Assembly (NCBI RefSeq): GCF_900142545.1
Contig: NZ_FRBF01000006.1
Span: 1-64,000 of the forward strand
Direction: 5' to 3'
Source: Fibrobacter sp. UWT2
GTDB lineage: Bacteria; Fibrobacterota; Fibrobacteria; Fibrobacterales; Fibrobacteraceae
Length of the DNA: 64,000 nt
Under the pieces are notes generated by a model. The model was not told the DNA's origin, ran no database searches, and was given only the letters and a program-made list of their open reading frames with translations. This document shows positions 16,601 through 23,869 of the stretch, piece after piece. The stretch's first letter is position 1. Each line of letters opens with the position of its first letter. A program made the position numbers and the translations under genes.

Positions 16601-17029
16601 TTAGGCGGTGGCGAGCGCCTTGCCGAGATCCTGGCAGGCGGCCTTGCCGGCGTCATCGGGGGCGTTCTCGATGGCGAGCGGATCTGCCACAAGCACGAGC
16701 CCAGCAGCTTCGGCGTCAGCCTTCCACGGATTCATCCATTCGCCGCCACCCCAGCCGTAAGAGCCGAATAGGGCGACTTTCTTGCCGTTAAGTGCGGGCT
16801 TGACGGCTTCGTAGAAGGGCTGGAATTCGGAATCTTCGAGTTCCTCGGCGCCCATGGCGGGGCAGCCCAGCGCATAGCGTGCGTATTCGCCCAACTGGCC
16901 CTGCGAAAAGTCCGAGACGCTGAACACGTCGGCTTCGGCGCCGGCGGCCTTTGCACCTTCGGCGACGTATTTTGCCATCAGTTCGGTGTTGCCGGTTCCG
17001 CTCCAATAAATGACTGCGATTTTTTCCAT
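16601..17029 (-). CDS. Flavodoxin
   Basis: This 142-residue protein is a short-chain flavodoxin. The FMN phosphate loop is YWSGTGNTELMAKYVA near residues 9-24, and the second and third flavin loops are GCPAMGAEEL and SYGWGGGEW. Flavodoxin replaces ferredoxin as an electron carrier when iron is scarce. It sits 42 bp downstream of the DUF3793 gene, whose promoter region holds a TTAG-N6-CTAA box, so iron-responsive co-expression is likely. Confidence 0.92.
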   Translation of the reverse strand: MEKIAVIYWSGTGNTELMAKYVAEGAKAAGAEADVFSVSDFSQGQLGEYARYALGCPAMGAEELEDSEFQPFYEAVKPALNGKKVALFGSYGWGGGEWMNPWKADAEAAGLVLVADPLAIENAPDDAGKAACQDLGKALATA

Positions 17030-17071
17030 TGTGATTCTCCTAGGTGAATTAAAGAGGTAAATGTCGTTTGA

Positions 17072-17638
17072 TTACGCTGCGTTTCGGACGGTCAGCATCG
17101 GCAGCGAATATCCTTTTTCAAATAGTTTGTTGAAAACATCGAAGCACTTGCGAAAGCAGGCGAACCGTTTTTCGCATTCGGTTACATCGCCGTAAACTTT
17201 CCAGTAGCCCGTATATTTGCTATTCCTGCCGCCGTTGATAATGAACCCTTTCACGTCTTCGAGGGGGTAGCCCAAGAAAAGTCCGACTTCGTGCGGAAAA
17301 CAGTGGCATTTGCGGATGCGCGCCGTCATGTATGCGAGTGCACAGTCGGTGCTAAAGTCTGTGTAGCCGTAGGCGGCGAGAAAATGGCGGATTTCCGGCT
17401 CGGCAATAAGCTTTTGCAGGGCGTCTTCGCGATAGACGTAGATAAAACTGCGACCGCAGCGTTCTGCGATAACGCGCACGCACACGCCGCGAGGGTTGAG
17501 TTCCTTGTTCCAGTGGGCGAGTTGTTTACACAGCGTTTCGCTGGGTGAAGATTCAAGGCAGAATAAGCTTCCGACCTTGAGCCCGGCGAGTGTTGGCGCG
17601 CATTGGCGAACGAGACGGTGGTCTAAAAGGCGATTCAT
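17072..17638 (-). CDS. DUF3793 family protein
   Basis: The 188-residue cytoplasmic protein matches the DUF3793 family, whose members often occur next to flavodoxin or iron-uptake genes in anaerobes. Recognisable features are the N-terminal RQCAPTLAGLKVGSLF, the FIYVYR strand, and the C-terminal block HEVGLFLGYPLEDVKGFI with NKYTGYWKVYG-like sequence. The molecular function is not known. It begins a two-gene operon with flavodoxin. A DtxR/IdeR-type palindrome lies about 30 bp upstream, supporting an iron-starvation role. Confidence 0.75.
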   Translation of the reverse strand: MNRLLDHRLVRQCAPTLAGLKVGSLFCLESSPSETLCKQLAHWNKELNPRGVCVRVIAERCGRSFIYVYREDALQKLIAEPEIRHFLAAYGYTDFSTDCALAYMTARIRKCHCFPHEVGLFLGYPLEDVKGFIINGGRNSKYTGYWKVYGDVTECEKRFACFRKCFDVFNKLFEKGYSLPMLTVRNAA

Positions 17639-17669
17639 TTTTATTGCAAACTACAAATAAATTGTAAAG

Positions 17670-17683
17670 TTAGATTTCTCTAA
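17670..17683. promoter_or_regulatory. DtxR/IdeR-type operator before DUF3793-flavodoxin
   Basis: TTAG-ATTTCT-CTAA matches the TTAG-N6-CTAA core of the published DtxR/IdeR box. It starts 32 bp upstream of the DUF3793 start codon. Confidence 0.6.
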
Positions 17684-17689
17684 CAAATA

Positions 17690-17719
17690 TATAAAAAAGC
17701 CTTGATGTTTGTCAAGGCT
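17690..17719 (-). terminator. Intrinsic terminator of the AraC-ABC operon
   Basis: AGCCTTGA pairs with TCAAGGCT (17698-17719) around a short loop. On the minus strand it is followed by TTTTTTATATATTT, 9 bp past the stop of the second ABC gene. Confidence 0.85.
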
Positions 17720-17728
17720 AATTTTGTA

Positions 17729-19459
17729 TTAATTTTTGTTCATTTGCAATTCGAGCATCTTGCTGAATAGGCCGCCTTTCGCCTTGAGTTCGGCAGGGGA
17801 GCCTGTTTCGGCGATGTGACCGTCTTGCAGAACCACGACCTTGTCGGCGTTTGCGATGGTACGCATGCGGTGCGCGATGATGATGACGGTTTTGCCCTTC
17901 ACCAGCTGCGAAATGCCGCGCTGGATCTTGGATTCGTTTTCCACGTCGAGGCTTGCGGTCGCTTCGTCGAGCAAGATGATGGGCGCGTCTTTCAGCAGGG
18001 CGCGTGCAATGGAGATGCGCTGGCGTTCACCGCCCGAGAGTGTGTCGCCGTTTTCGCCGATGACGGTATCGTAACCCTGCGGCATTTTCTGCACGAAATC
18101 GTCGCAGCCGGCAAGTTTTGCGACTTTCAGGATTTCTTCGTCGGTTGCTCCGCGCTTACCGATGCGGATATTGTCCTTGATGCTCGTGTTGAACAGCACC
18201 ACGTCTTGGAAGACGATGGAGAAGTTCTTGAGGAGCGTTTCGGGGTCAATCTTGCTGATATCTTGGCCGCCGAGCGCTACCGTTCCGCCTTGAATGTCCC
18301 AGAATCGTGCGGCAATTTTGGCGGCGGTTGTCTTTCCGCTACCGCTCGGCCCCACAAGTGCGGTGATTTCGCCCTGCTTTGCGGTGAACGAAACTTTTTT
18401 CAGAACTTGCTTGTTTTCGTTGTAGTTAAAATCAACGTCCTTGAATTCGATGTCATAGTTGGCGGGAGTGAATTCCGTGTCGCCATGCTGTATGGGCATC
18501 TGATCCATTTCGCGGAAACGGCGCAGGCGCACGTTCACGAAGAACAGTTCGGCGAGGTTATTGAATACGAGGAAAACCGGATTGTAGACAGTCGCCGCGC
18601 ATACGATGAACACCAGGTAGGTAAACACGTCGATTTCGCCCTTGGTCCAAAGCCTTGCGCCTGTAATCAGCACCGTGGCAAGACCCATCTTGAGAATGCC
18701 CTGCGCCGAATTCAGGAACGAACCCACCTTCACGTCGGAATCCATCTGCGATTTTTCGTATTTGATGCAGTCTTTGTCAAAATGGTTGAGGTAGGCGGTT
18801 TCACCCGAATACGAGCGGATTTCCTGCACGTTTTCGAGACCTTCCTGGATGTCCTCCATAATCACGCGGCGGGCGTTATATGAATTTTCGAACCAGCGGT
18901 CCTGAATTTTCTTGGAAAGCGCAATGAGCAATGCCGCTGCGGGTACCACCCAGAAAAGCGCGATAGACATTTTCCAGTTGTAGCAGAACAGCATGATGCC
19001 AATTATGGTAACGCTTCCGATGGCGGCGAAAAGTTCTGGCACCGCATGCGAGAAAATCATTTCGAGGGCATTGCAGTCGTCCATGATGGTCGACGTCAAA
19101 TCCGAAAGGTTCTTCTTGCCAAAGAAGGAGAGCGGCAACTTGCGGAGTTTTTCGGCAATCGAGACGCGGCGGCACATACTTTCGTCGTACACGCTGCTGT
19201 AAGTCGCGCTGTACGAGAACCTGTAAATGACAAGCATCACCACAAACAGAATTACCGCAATGCCCACATAGAACAAGGTCCCGTGCGGAGTTTTGCCTGC
19301 AAATTCACCAATGCCCATCTGCTCCATCAAAAAATAAAAGAGCATCATCATCGGGAACATGAGCGAAACAAAGTGCAGGAATGTCCAGACAACGCCACGG
19401 ACAAACGTGCGCGAGCCTTCTTCCGAAAGAGCAAAAGTATTCTGAACCCACTTATACAT
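17729..19459 (-). CDS. ABC half-exporter, siderophore-type (second of pair)
   Basis: A 576-residue fused permease-ATPase with an N-terminal six-helix domain (about residues 20-300) and a nucleotide-binding domain. The latter has Walker A GPSGSGKTT, signature LSGGERQR and Walker B IILLDEATASLD. I chose the start MYKWVQNTF at 19459, 8 bp inside the preceding gene's end and preceded by AAGGAGG, rather than longer in-frame starts. It probably forms a heterodimer with the neighbouring half-exporter. The AraC-plus-two-ABC arrangement resembles YbtPQ/IrtAB systems for iron-siderophore transport; that role is inferred from context. Confidence 0.82.
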   Translation of the reverse strand: MYKWVQNTFALSEEGSRTFVRGVVWTFLHFVSLMFPMMMLFYFLMEQMGIGEFAGKTPHGTLFYVGIAVILFVVMLVIYRFSYSATYSSVYDESMCRRVSIAEKLRKLPLSFFGKKNLSDLTSTIMDDCNALEMIFSHAVPELFAAIGSVTIIGIMLFCYNWKMSIALFWVVPAAALLIALSKKIQDRWFENSYNARRVIMEDIQEGLENVQEIRSYSGETAYLNHFDKDCIKYEKSQMDSDVKVGSFLNSAQGILKMGLATVLITGARLWTKGEIDVFTYLVFIVCAATVYNPVFLVFNNLAELFFVNVRLRRFREMDQMPIQHGDTEFTPANYDIEFKDVDFNYNENKQVLKKVSFTAKQGEITALVGPSGSGKTTAAKIAARFWDIQGGTVALGGQDISKIDPETLLKNFSIVFQDVVLFNTSIKDNIRIGKRGATDEEILKVAKLAGCDDFVQKMPQGYDTVIGENGDTLSGGERQRISIARALLKDAPIILLDEATASLDVENESKIQRGISQLVKGKTVIIIAHRMRTIANADKVVVLQDGHIAETGSPAELKAKGGLFSKMLELQMNKN

Positions 19460-21236
19460 TTTCGCCTCCTTCATTATCCTTGGAATTGTCGAGGGTCCAT
19501 GTGACGGACTGCTGGTATTCGGCCCACATCTTGGCATAAATGCCGTTCTTTTCAAGTAATTCGCTGTGCGTTCCGCGTTCAGCGATTTCGCCTTCTTCAA
19601 CAACGATAATCTGGTCGGCGTTCACCACGCTTGTAAGCCTGTGGGCAATCATCAGAACGGTCTTGCCTGCGGCCAGTTTGTGCAAAGCTTCTTGAATCAA
19701 GCGTTCGTTTTCGGGGTCAGCAAAGGCGGTTGCCTCGTCGAGCACCACGATGGGGGCGTTCTTCAAGATGGCGCGTGCAAGCACCACTCGCTGCTGCTCG
19801 CCGCCCGAAAGGTATGTTCCCTTGCTTCCGATAACGGTATTGATGCCAGCGGGCAACTTGTCAATGATTTCGCGGCACTGCGCAAGGTCAAGCGCCTTGT
19901 TTACCTGCTCAAGAGTCGCGTCGGGCGTGCCGTAACGAACGTTGTCCAGAATGCTCATCTTGAAAAGGCGGGTGTTCTGGAATACAAACGAAACGTTCTT
20001 CATCAGTTCCTTCGGGTCAATCTGCTTGACCGGAACACCGCCAATAGTAATTTCGCCGCTATCGACATCGAAGAAGCGCGGTAGGAGTTTTGCGATCGTG
20101 CTCTTGCCGCCGCCCGAAGGCCCGACAAGTGCTACCGTGTGGCCCGCCGGTACTGTGAGCGAAATGTCGCTCAATACCTGCTTGTCGGTATCGGGGTAGG
20201 TGAAGCTCACGTTCCGGAATTCCACATCGAACTTTTGCATTGGCATTGGATTTTCGCATACTTCCAAATCCTTGGTGCGTGCGATATCATTGATGCGGTC
20301 AATGGCAATGCCCGCCTGGTTCGTGGCATTGCTTAGGTACATGCTGCGCATCACGCACTGCGAGAACAGTGGTGTCACCAACACGTAAATCATCATGTTC
20401 ACGATGGTGAGTTTTACATCGCCGTTGTTACCGATAATGAGCGCTGCCGTCGGCACCAGGAACAGCACGAATCCGTTCACGAGAATCGTGTAGATGCAGT
20501 AAGGGACCTTCCAGTTGTCGGAATAGGCCGTCACCATTTTGTGGTAAGTCACGATGCTATTGTAGAAACTCTTGAACGAAAAAATCGTCTGCTGGAAAAC
20601 CTTGACTACGGGAATTCCGCGCACGTATTCCACCGCTTCGGAGTTCATCTCTTCGAGTGCCTGCATGTAGCGTTCCATGAACTTGGTTCCCCTGCGGCCA
20701 AGGGTGCCCAAAATGAACAAGGCGTAGGCGATAGGCACCAAAGAGGCAAGGCCGAGTCGCCAATCGAAAACGAACATCATCACAAGCGCCACGATGGGAA
20801 TCAGGATGGTGCCCGAAATATCGGGCATTTCGTGCGCGACGAAGGTGTGCGTAATTGCAGCATTGTCGTCAATAATTTTGCGGAGCTTGCCGGTCGGATT
20901 CTTGTCGAAAAATCCAAGCGGCGCGCTCATCAGTTTTTTCATGGCGAATCGACGCAGGTCGCCTTCGAGCCTGAATGCAACCATGTGCGAGCAGGCGAGG
21001 GCCGCAAAGTAGAGCAATACGCTTGTGACCGAGGCGAGAACCGCTCCGATGGAGTAGTCAAAAATCTTGATGTTCGTCATGTCACCGCCAGAGATAACCT
21101 CGCGGACAATGAGCCACATCAGTAAAAACGGCACGAGCCCCGCGATGGCGCTCAATGCCGAGAGAATCAATGCAAGCGGGAACAGCGGTTTTCGCGATCC
21201 CATGTATGCGTAGAGTTTAGAGAATGTCTTTTTCAT
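19452..21236 (-). CDS. ABC half-exporter, siderophore-type (first of pair)
   Basis: The 594-residue partner half-exporter has a six-helix membrane domain (about residues 20-310) and a nucleotide-binding domain with Walker A GPSGGGKST, signature LSGGEQQR and Walker B IVVLDEATAFADPE. It starts 2 bp after the AraC gene and overlaps the next ABC gene by 8 bp, so the three are one operon. Partner architecture and the AraC neighbour suggest an iron-siderophore system, but export of another compound is possible. Confidence 0.83.
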   Translation of the reverse strand: MKKTFSKLYAYMGSRKPLFPLALILSALSAIAGLVPFLLMWLIVREVISGGDMTNIKIFDYSIGAVLASVTSVLLYFAALACSHMVAFRLEGDLRRFAMKKLMSAPLGFFDKNPTGKLRKIIDDNAAITHTFVAHEMPDISGTILIPIVALVMMFVFDWRLGLASLVPIAYALFILGTLGRRGTKFMERYMQALEEMNSEAVEYVRGIPVVKVFQQTIFSFKSFYNSIVTYHKMVTAYSDNWKVPYCIYTILVNGFVLFLVPTAALIIGNNGDVKLTIVNMMIYVLVTPLFSQCVMRSMYLSNATNQAGIAIDRINDIARTKDLEVCENPMPMQKFDVEFRNVSFTYPDTDKQVLSDISLTVPAGHTVALVGPSGGGKSTIAKLLPRFFDVDSGEITIGGVPVKQIDPKELMKNVSFVFQNTRLFKMSILDNVRYGTPDATLEQVNKALDLAQCREIIDKLPAGINTVIGSKGTYLSGGEQQRVVLARAILKNAPIVVLDEATAFADPENERLIQEALHKLAAGKTVLMIAHRLTSVVNADQIIVVEEGEIAERGTHSELLEKNGIYAKMWAEYQQSVTWTLDNSKDNEGGENV

Positions 21237-21238
21237 AA

Positions 21239-22075
21239 TTATGCGACGTTTGTCATCCTGTACTTTTTCCTGTATTCCTTCGGGGTCATGCCCATCACAT
21301 CCTGGAAGGCGTGCGCGAACTTACTCCCGTTATTGTAACCGACTTCGCCTGCAATCTCGAGGATTCCGCGGTCGCATTCCCGCAACTGCTTGGCGGCCAG
21401 TTTCATGCGCTCGCGGCGAGCGTAAGTGAATACCGGCAAACCGAACACGTTCTTGAAGCAGAGTTTCATTGCGGTAGGCGGCATGTCAAACTTGTTGGAA
21501 AGTTCCTCGATGGTGAAATGACTGTCCATGTTTTCGCAGATAAACGAACGGATGCAGTAGATTTTTTCAATTTGCATCGAAGATAAATTGCATTCGCGGC
21601 AAATGGATTCTCGCTGCGTGTCTAGGTTTTTCAGGGTGAGCAAAAGCTCCAAAATGGCGAGCCTGCCATATTCCGCCTGCAAATTCTTTGACTTGTTGTC
21701 AATCTTTTCGAAGGCGCTGGCGACTTCTTCCTTGGTGTGGACGATAAACGGTCGGCCCGGTCGGCACATTTTCTGTGCGAGCATCTTGATGTCAATCAGA
21801 AAACCTGCAAAATGTTCGCGGATGTACTTTATCGATTCTTCAAAGAACAAAATGCGGTCGCCGCAGTAATCGGCGGAACGCGTTAGCGCTCCCGAAGTCC
21901 ACGCGTCGTAAACCAGCATTTCTCCTGCCTTCAGCTGATTGCAGGGGAGTGCTCCGCCGGCCCAGCTGATTTGCCCCTTTCGGCAAAATTCAAGAACCAG
22001 GAGCGGATCCCTTTCAAGCGTTGTATGGTAGCACCCGACTTTGTACAACCATTCAATTCCGTTAATATTCAACAT
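21239..22075 (-). CDS. AraC-family regulator, YbtA/PchR-like
   Basis: This 278-residue protein has an N-terminal sensing region (about residues 1-165) and a C-terminal double helix-turn-helix AraC domain, with ILEIAGEVGYNNGSKFAHAF and the closing GMTPKEYRKKYR. In this position, directly ahead of a pair of ABC half-exporters, it recalls YbtA and PchR, which respond to iron-siderophore complexes. It leads the operon. Upstream lie two near-matches to the TTAG-N6-CTAA box and a 16-bp direct repeat with 20-bp period, plausible sites for iron control and autoregulation. Confidence 0.83.
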   Translation of the reverse strand: MLNINGIEWLYKVGCYHTTLERDPLLVLEFCRKGQISWAGGALPCNQLKAGEMLVYDAWTSGALTRSADYCGDRILFFEESIKYIREHFAGFLIDIKMLAQKMCRPGRPFIVHTKEEVASAFEKIDNKSKNLQAEYGRLAILELLLTLKNLDTQRESICRECNLSSMQIEKIYCIRSFICENMDSHFTIEELSNKFDMPPTAMKLCFKNVFGLPVFTYARRERMKLAAKQLRECDRGILEIAGEVGYNNGSKFAHAFQDVMGMTPKEYRKKYRMTNVA

Positions 22076-22108
22076 ATTTCCCTCAAAAATCTCTTTAAAC
22101 CGGCTTTG

Positions 22109-22141
22109 TTAGTCTAGTCTTAAAAAGTAAGCCAAATCTAA
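22109..22141. promoter_or_regulatory. Two degenerate DtxR-type boxes before the AraC gene
   Basis: TTAG-TCTAGT-CTTA (22109-22122) and TAAG-CCAAAT-CTAA (22128-22141) each differ by one base from TTAG-N6-CTAA. They are 33-66 bp upstream of the AraC start. Confidence 0.4.
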
Positions 22142-22179
22142 TTAGTAAACAAAACTTCGTCAAGGCTAATTCTGTGATG

Positions 22180-22200
22180 GCAATAAAAAAATTTTATTGC
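22180..22200. other. AT-rich inverted repeat
   Basis: GCAATAAAA pairs with TTTTATTGC across 3 bases in the divergent AraC/lipoprotein intergenic region. Confidence 0.4.
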
Positions 22201-22208
22201 AAGAATGT

Positions 22209-22244
22209 CTGAATGGAGTGAAAAATGACTGAACGGAGTTAAAA
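22209..22244 (+). promoter_or_regulatory. 20-bp-period direct repeat, candidate AraC operator
   Basis: CTGAATGGAGTGAAAA and CTGAACGGAGTTAAAA match at 14 of 16 bases and are spaced exactly 20 bp apart, about two helical turns. This is typical of AraC-family binding sites and lies between the AraC gene and the divergent lipoprotein gene. Confidence 0.5.
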
Positions 22245-22276
22245 CAAAACGAAAAAGACGATTTCCTCCTTAAAAA

Positions 22277-22312
22277 TCCAAACGGATTTTTCCACCTCCG
22301 TTTGGAGTAGAA
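22277..22312 (+). promoter_or_regulatory. TTTGGAGTAGAA motif with dyad before the lipoprotein
   Basis: CGGATTTTT, a 6-nt spacer, then CCGTTTGGAGTAGAA, ending 76 bp before the start codon. Here the two blocks also form the perfect inverted repeat TCCAAACGG-N12-CCGTTTGGA. Confidence 0.55.
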
Positions 22313-22388
22313 CACCCCTCAAATCATTTCTAAAATGCTCCGCGAAATTAACAACCGCGGTTTTTCCCGCACCATTTCAGGAGCTAAT

Positions 22389-23708
22389 ATGAAAAAAAGA
22401 TTCTTGGCGGCGCTCATCGTGTCGCTCGGTATGCTGGTTGCTTGCGACGATTCCTCTTCGGCAAGCTCTGACAACGACAAGGAACTCTCTTCCTCTTCGA
22501 CCGAAAAGTCCGGCAATAGCGAGGATAAGTCCAGTTCTTCGACTGAAAAGTCTAGCGATAGCAAGGACGCCTCTAGCAGTTCTAAGAAAGAAGAAAAGGG
22601 CGAATACAAGCGTGAATTCGCAACATCGATCGCTTCGGGCGAAACGATGTTCATTGGCACCATGTCTCTGGACCACACCGGTGATTTGGGCAAGGACTAT
22701 ATCGAAGTCGGCACCCGCGCAGGCGTCGTTTATTATGATGGATCTCTGTTCATTGCGGACCTTGACATCGGTTCCATTGCTCGCTACAGCCTCGATGACA
22801 ATAACAAGATCGGTAAAAAGTCTGCTGAACTTACGCTCCCGGGCGTTTGGGTGAACCACATTTACTTTGTGAACGAAGAAAAGGCCTATTTGGGCGGCAT
22901 GCTTGACTCGCTCCTTATCATTAATCCGAAGACCATGAAAACCTCCGGTGCAATTGATCTTTCCAAGTACAAGGGTGATGACGCTCTCGTGGTGAGCCCG
23001 GGTACTGGCGTGATTGTAGATGGTCGCCTCTATGTTGGCCTCTTGCAGAATGTGAGCGACTATGCAACTGGCAACAAGGCTCAGGTTGCTATCATTGACG
23101 TTGAGAAGGATTCTGTGATAGCCGTGGCTGAAGATGACCGCGTTGCAGCCGTGGGTTCGCTGGACGACTCTCAGAATCAGGCGTTCATTGTTGCTGATGG
23201 CTACATTTACTGCTACAGTAACGCCTCCTGGGGCTACGCTCCGGGCCAGGTTGACGGCTTCCTGCGCATCAAGGTGGGTGAAACCAAGTTCGATAAGGAC
23301 TATGCTTGGCTCGTGACCAAGGAAGTCGCTATCGATGGTGTTACCAAGAAGGATAACTTCAAGTACCTGAGCCCCACTACTTATGCTAATGGTACTAAGG
23401 TTTATGCATTCTTGAACGTGATGGTGGACCTGCAGCAGGTTTGGACCGATATGGATAGCTACCACAATAACACTTGCAAGCCGGTGGAAATCGATCTTGC
23501 CAAGAAGACTATGAAGGCTCTGCCGATCGGCTATTCTTCTAGCTGGGCTAGCTACGGTAAGTACATTGATGAAGACGGTACCGTGATTTTTGCTGTGTCT
23601 ACTGAAGAAGACGGCAATGCCTACTTCCGTTATGACCCGAAGACGGAAAAGGCCGAAAAGATTGCTACGGTGGAACCGATTCCGATGTGGATTGTGCCTC
23701 TCAAGTAA
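22389..23708 (+). CDS. Lipoprotein, DUF4374-like predicted beta-propeller
   Basis: The 439-residue precursor has a lipoprotein signal with lipobox LVAC (Cys19), followed by a serine-rich linker to about residue 70 and a globular domain. Repeating units such as GVVYYDGSLFIADLD, NPKTMKTSGAIDL and FRYDPKTEKAEKIATVE suggest a beta-propeller. The fold and its TonB-receptor neighbour recall DUF4374 surface lipoproteins, a group I believe includes the Bacteroides xenosiderophore-binding protein XusB. I infer capture of an iron chelate for the downstream receptor. The start is ATG at 22389, with AGGAG 5 bp before it. Confidence 0.65.
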   Translation: MKKRFLAALIVSLGMLVACDDSSSASSDNDKELSSSSTEKSGNSEDKSSSSTEKSSDSKDASSSSKKEEKGEYKREFATSIASGETMFIGTMSLDHTGDLGKDYIEVGTRAGVVYYDGSLFIADLDIGSIARYSLDDNNKIGKKSAELTLPGVWVNHIYFVNEEKAYLGGMLDSLLIINPKTMKTSGAIDLSKYKGDDALVVSPGTGVIVDGRLYVGLLQNVSDYATGNKAQVAIIDVEKDSVIAVAEDDRVAAVGSLDDSQNQAFIVADGYIYCYSNASWGYAPGQVDGFLRIKVGETKFDKDYAWLVTKEVAIDGVTKKDNFKYLSPTTYANGTKVYAFLNVMVDLQQVWTDMDSYHNNTCKPVEIDLAKKTMKALPIGYSSSWASYGKYIDEDGTVIFAVSTEEDGNAYFRYDPKTEKAEKIATVEPIPMWIVPLK

Positions 23709-23807
23709 GAAAAATTCTCCATAAAACCTCAATATCCTCATAAACACAAACTTCCGTTCTTGCTCAGGCGAGAGCGGATTTTGCTTTATGAAAAGGAAAA
23801 AACTATT

Positions 23808-23837
23808 CGGGTTTTTAGCAGCCTATTTGGAGTAGAA
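23808..23837 (+). promoter_or_regulatory. TTTGGAGTAGAA motif before the TonB receptor
   Basis: CGGGTTTTT, a spacer, then CCTATTTGGAGTAGAA, ending 32 bp before the chosen ATG. Spacing between blocks is the same 18 nt as in the copies at 9966 and 22283. Confidence 0.55.
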
Positions 23838-23869
23838 TTTTGAGCGAAAATTTGCTCAATTGCGCTGCG

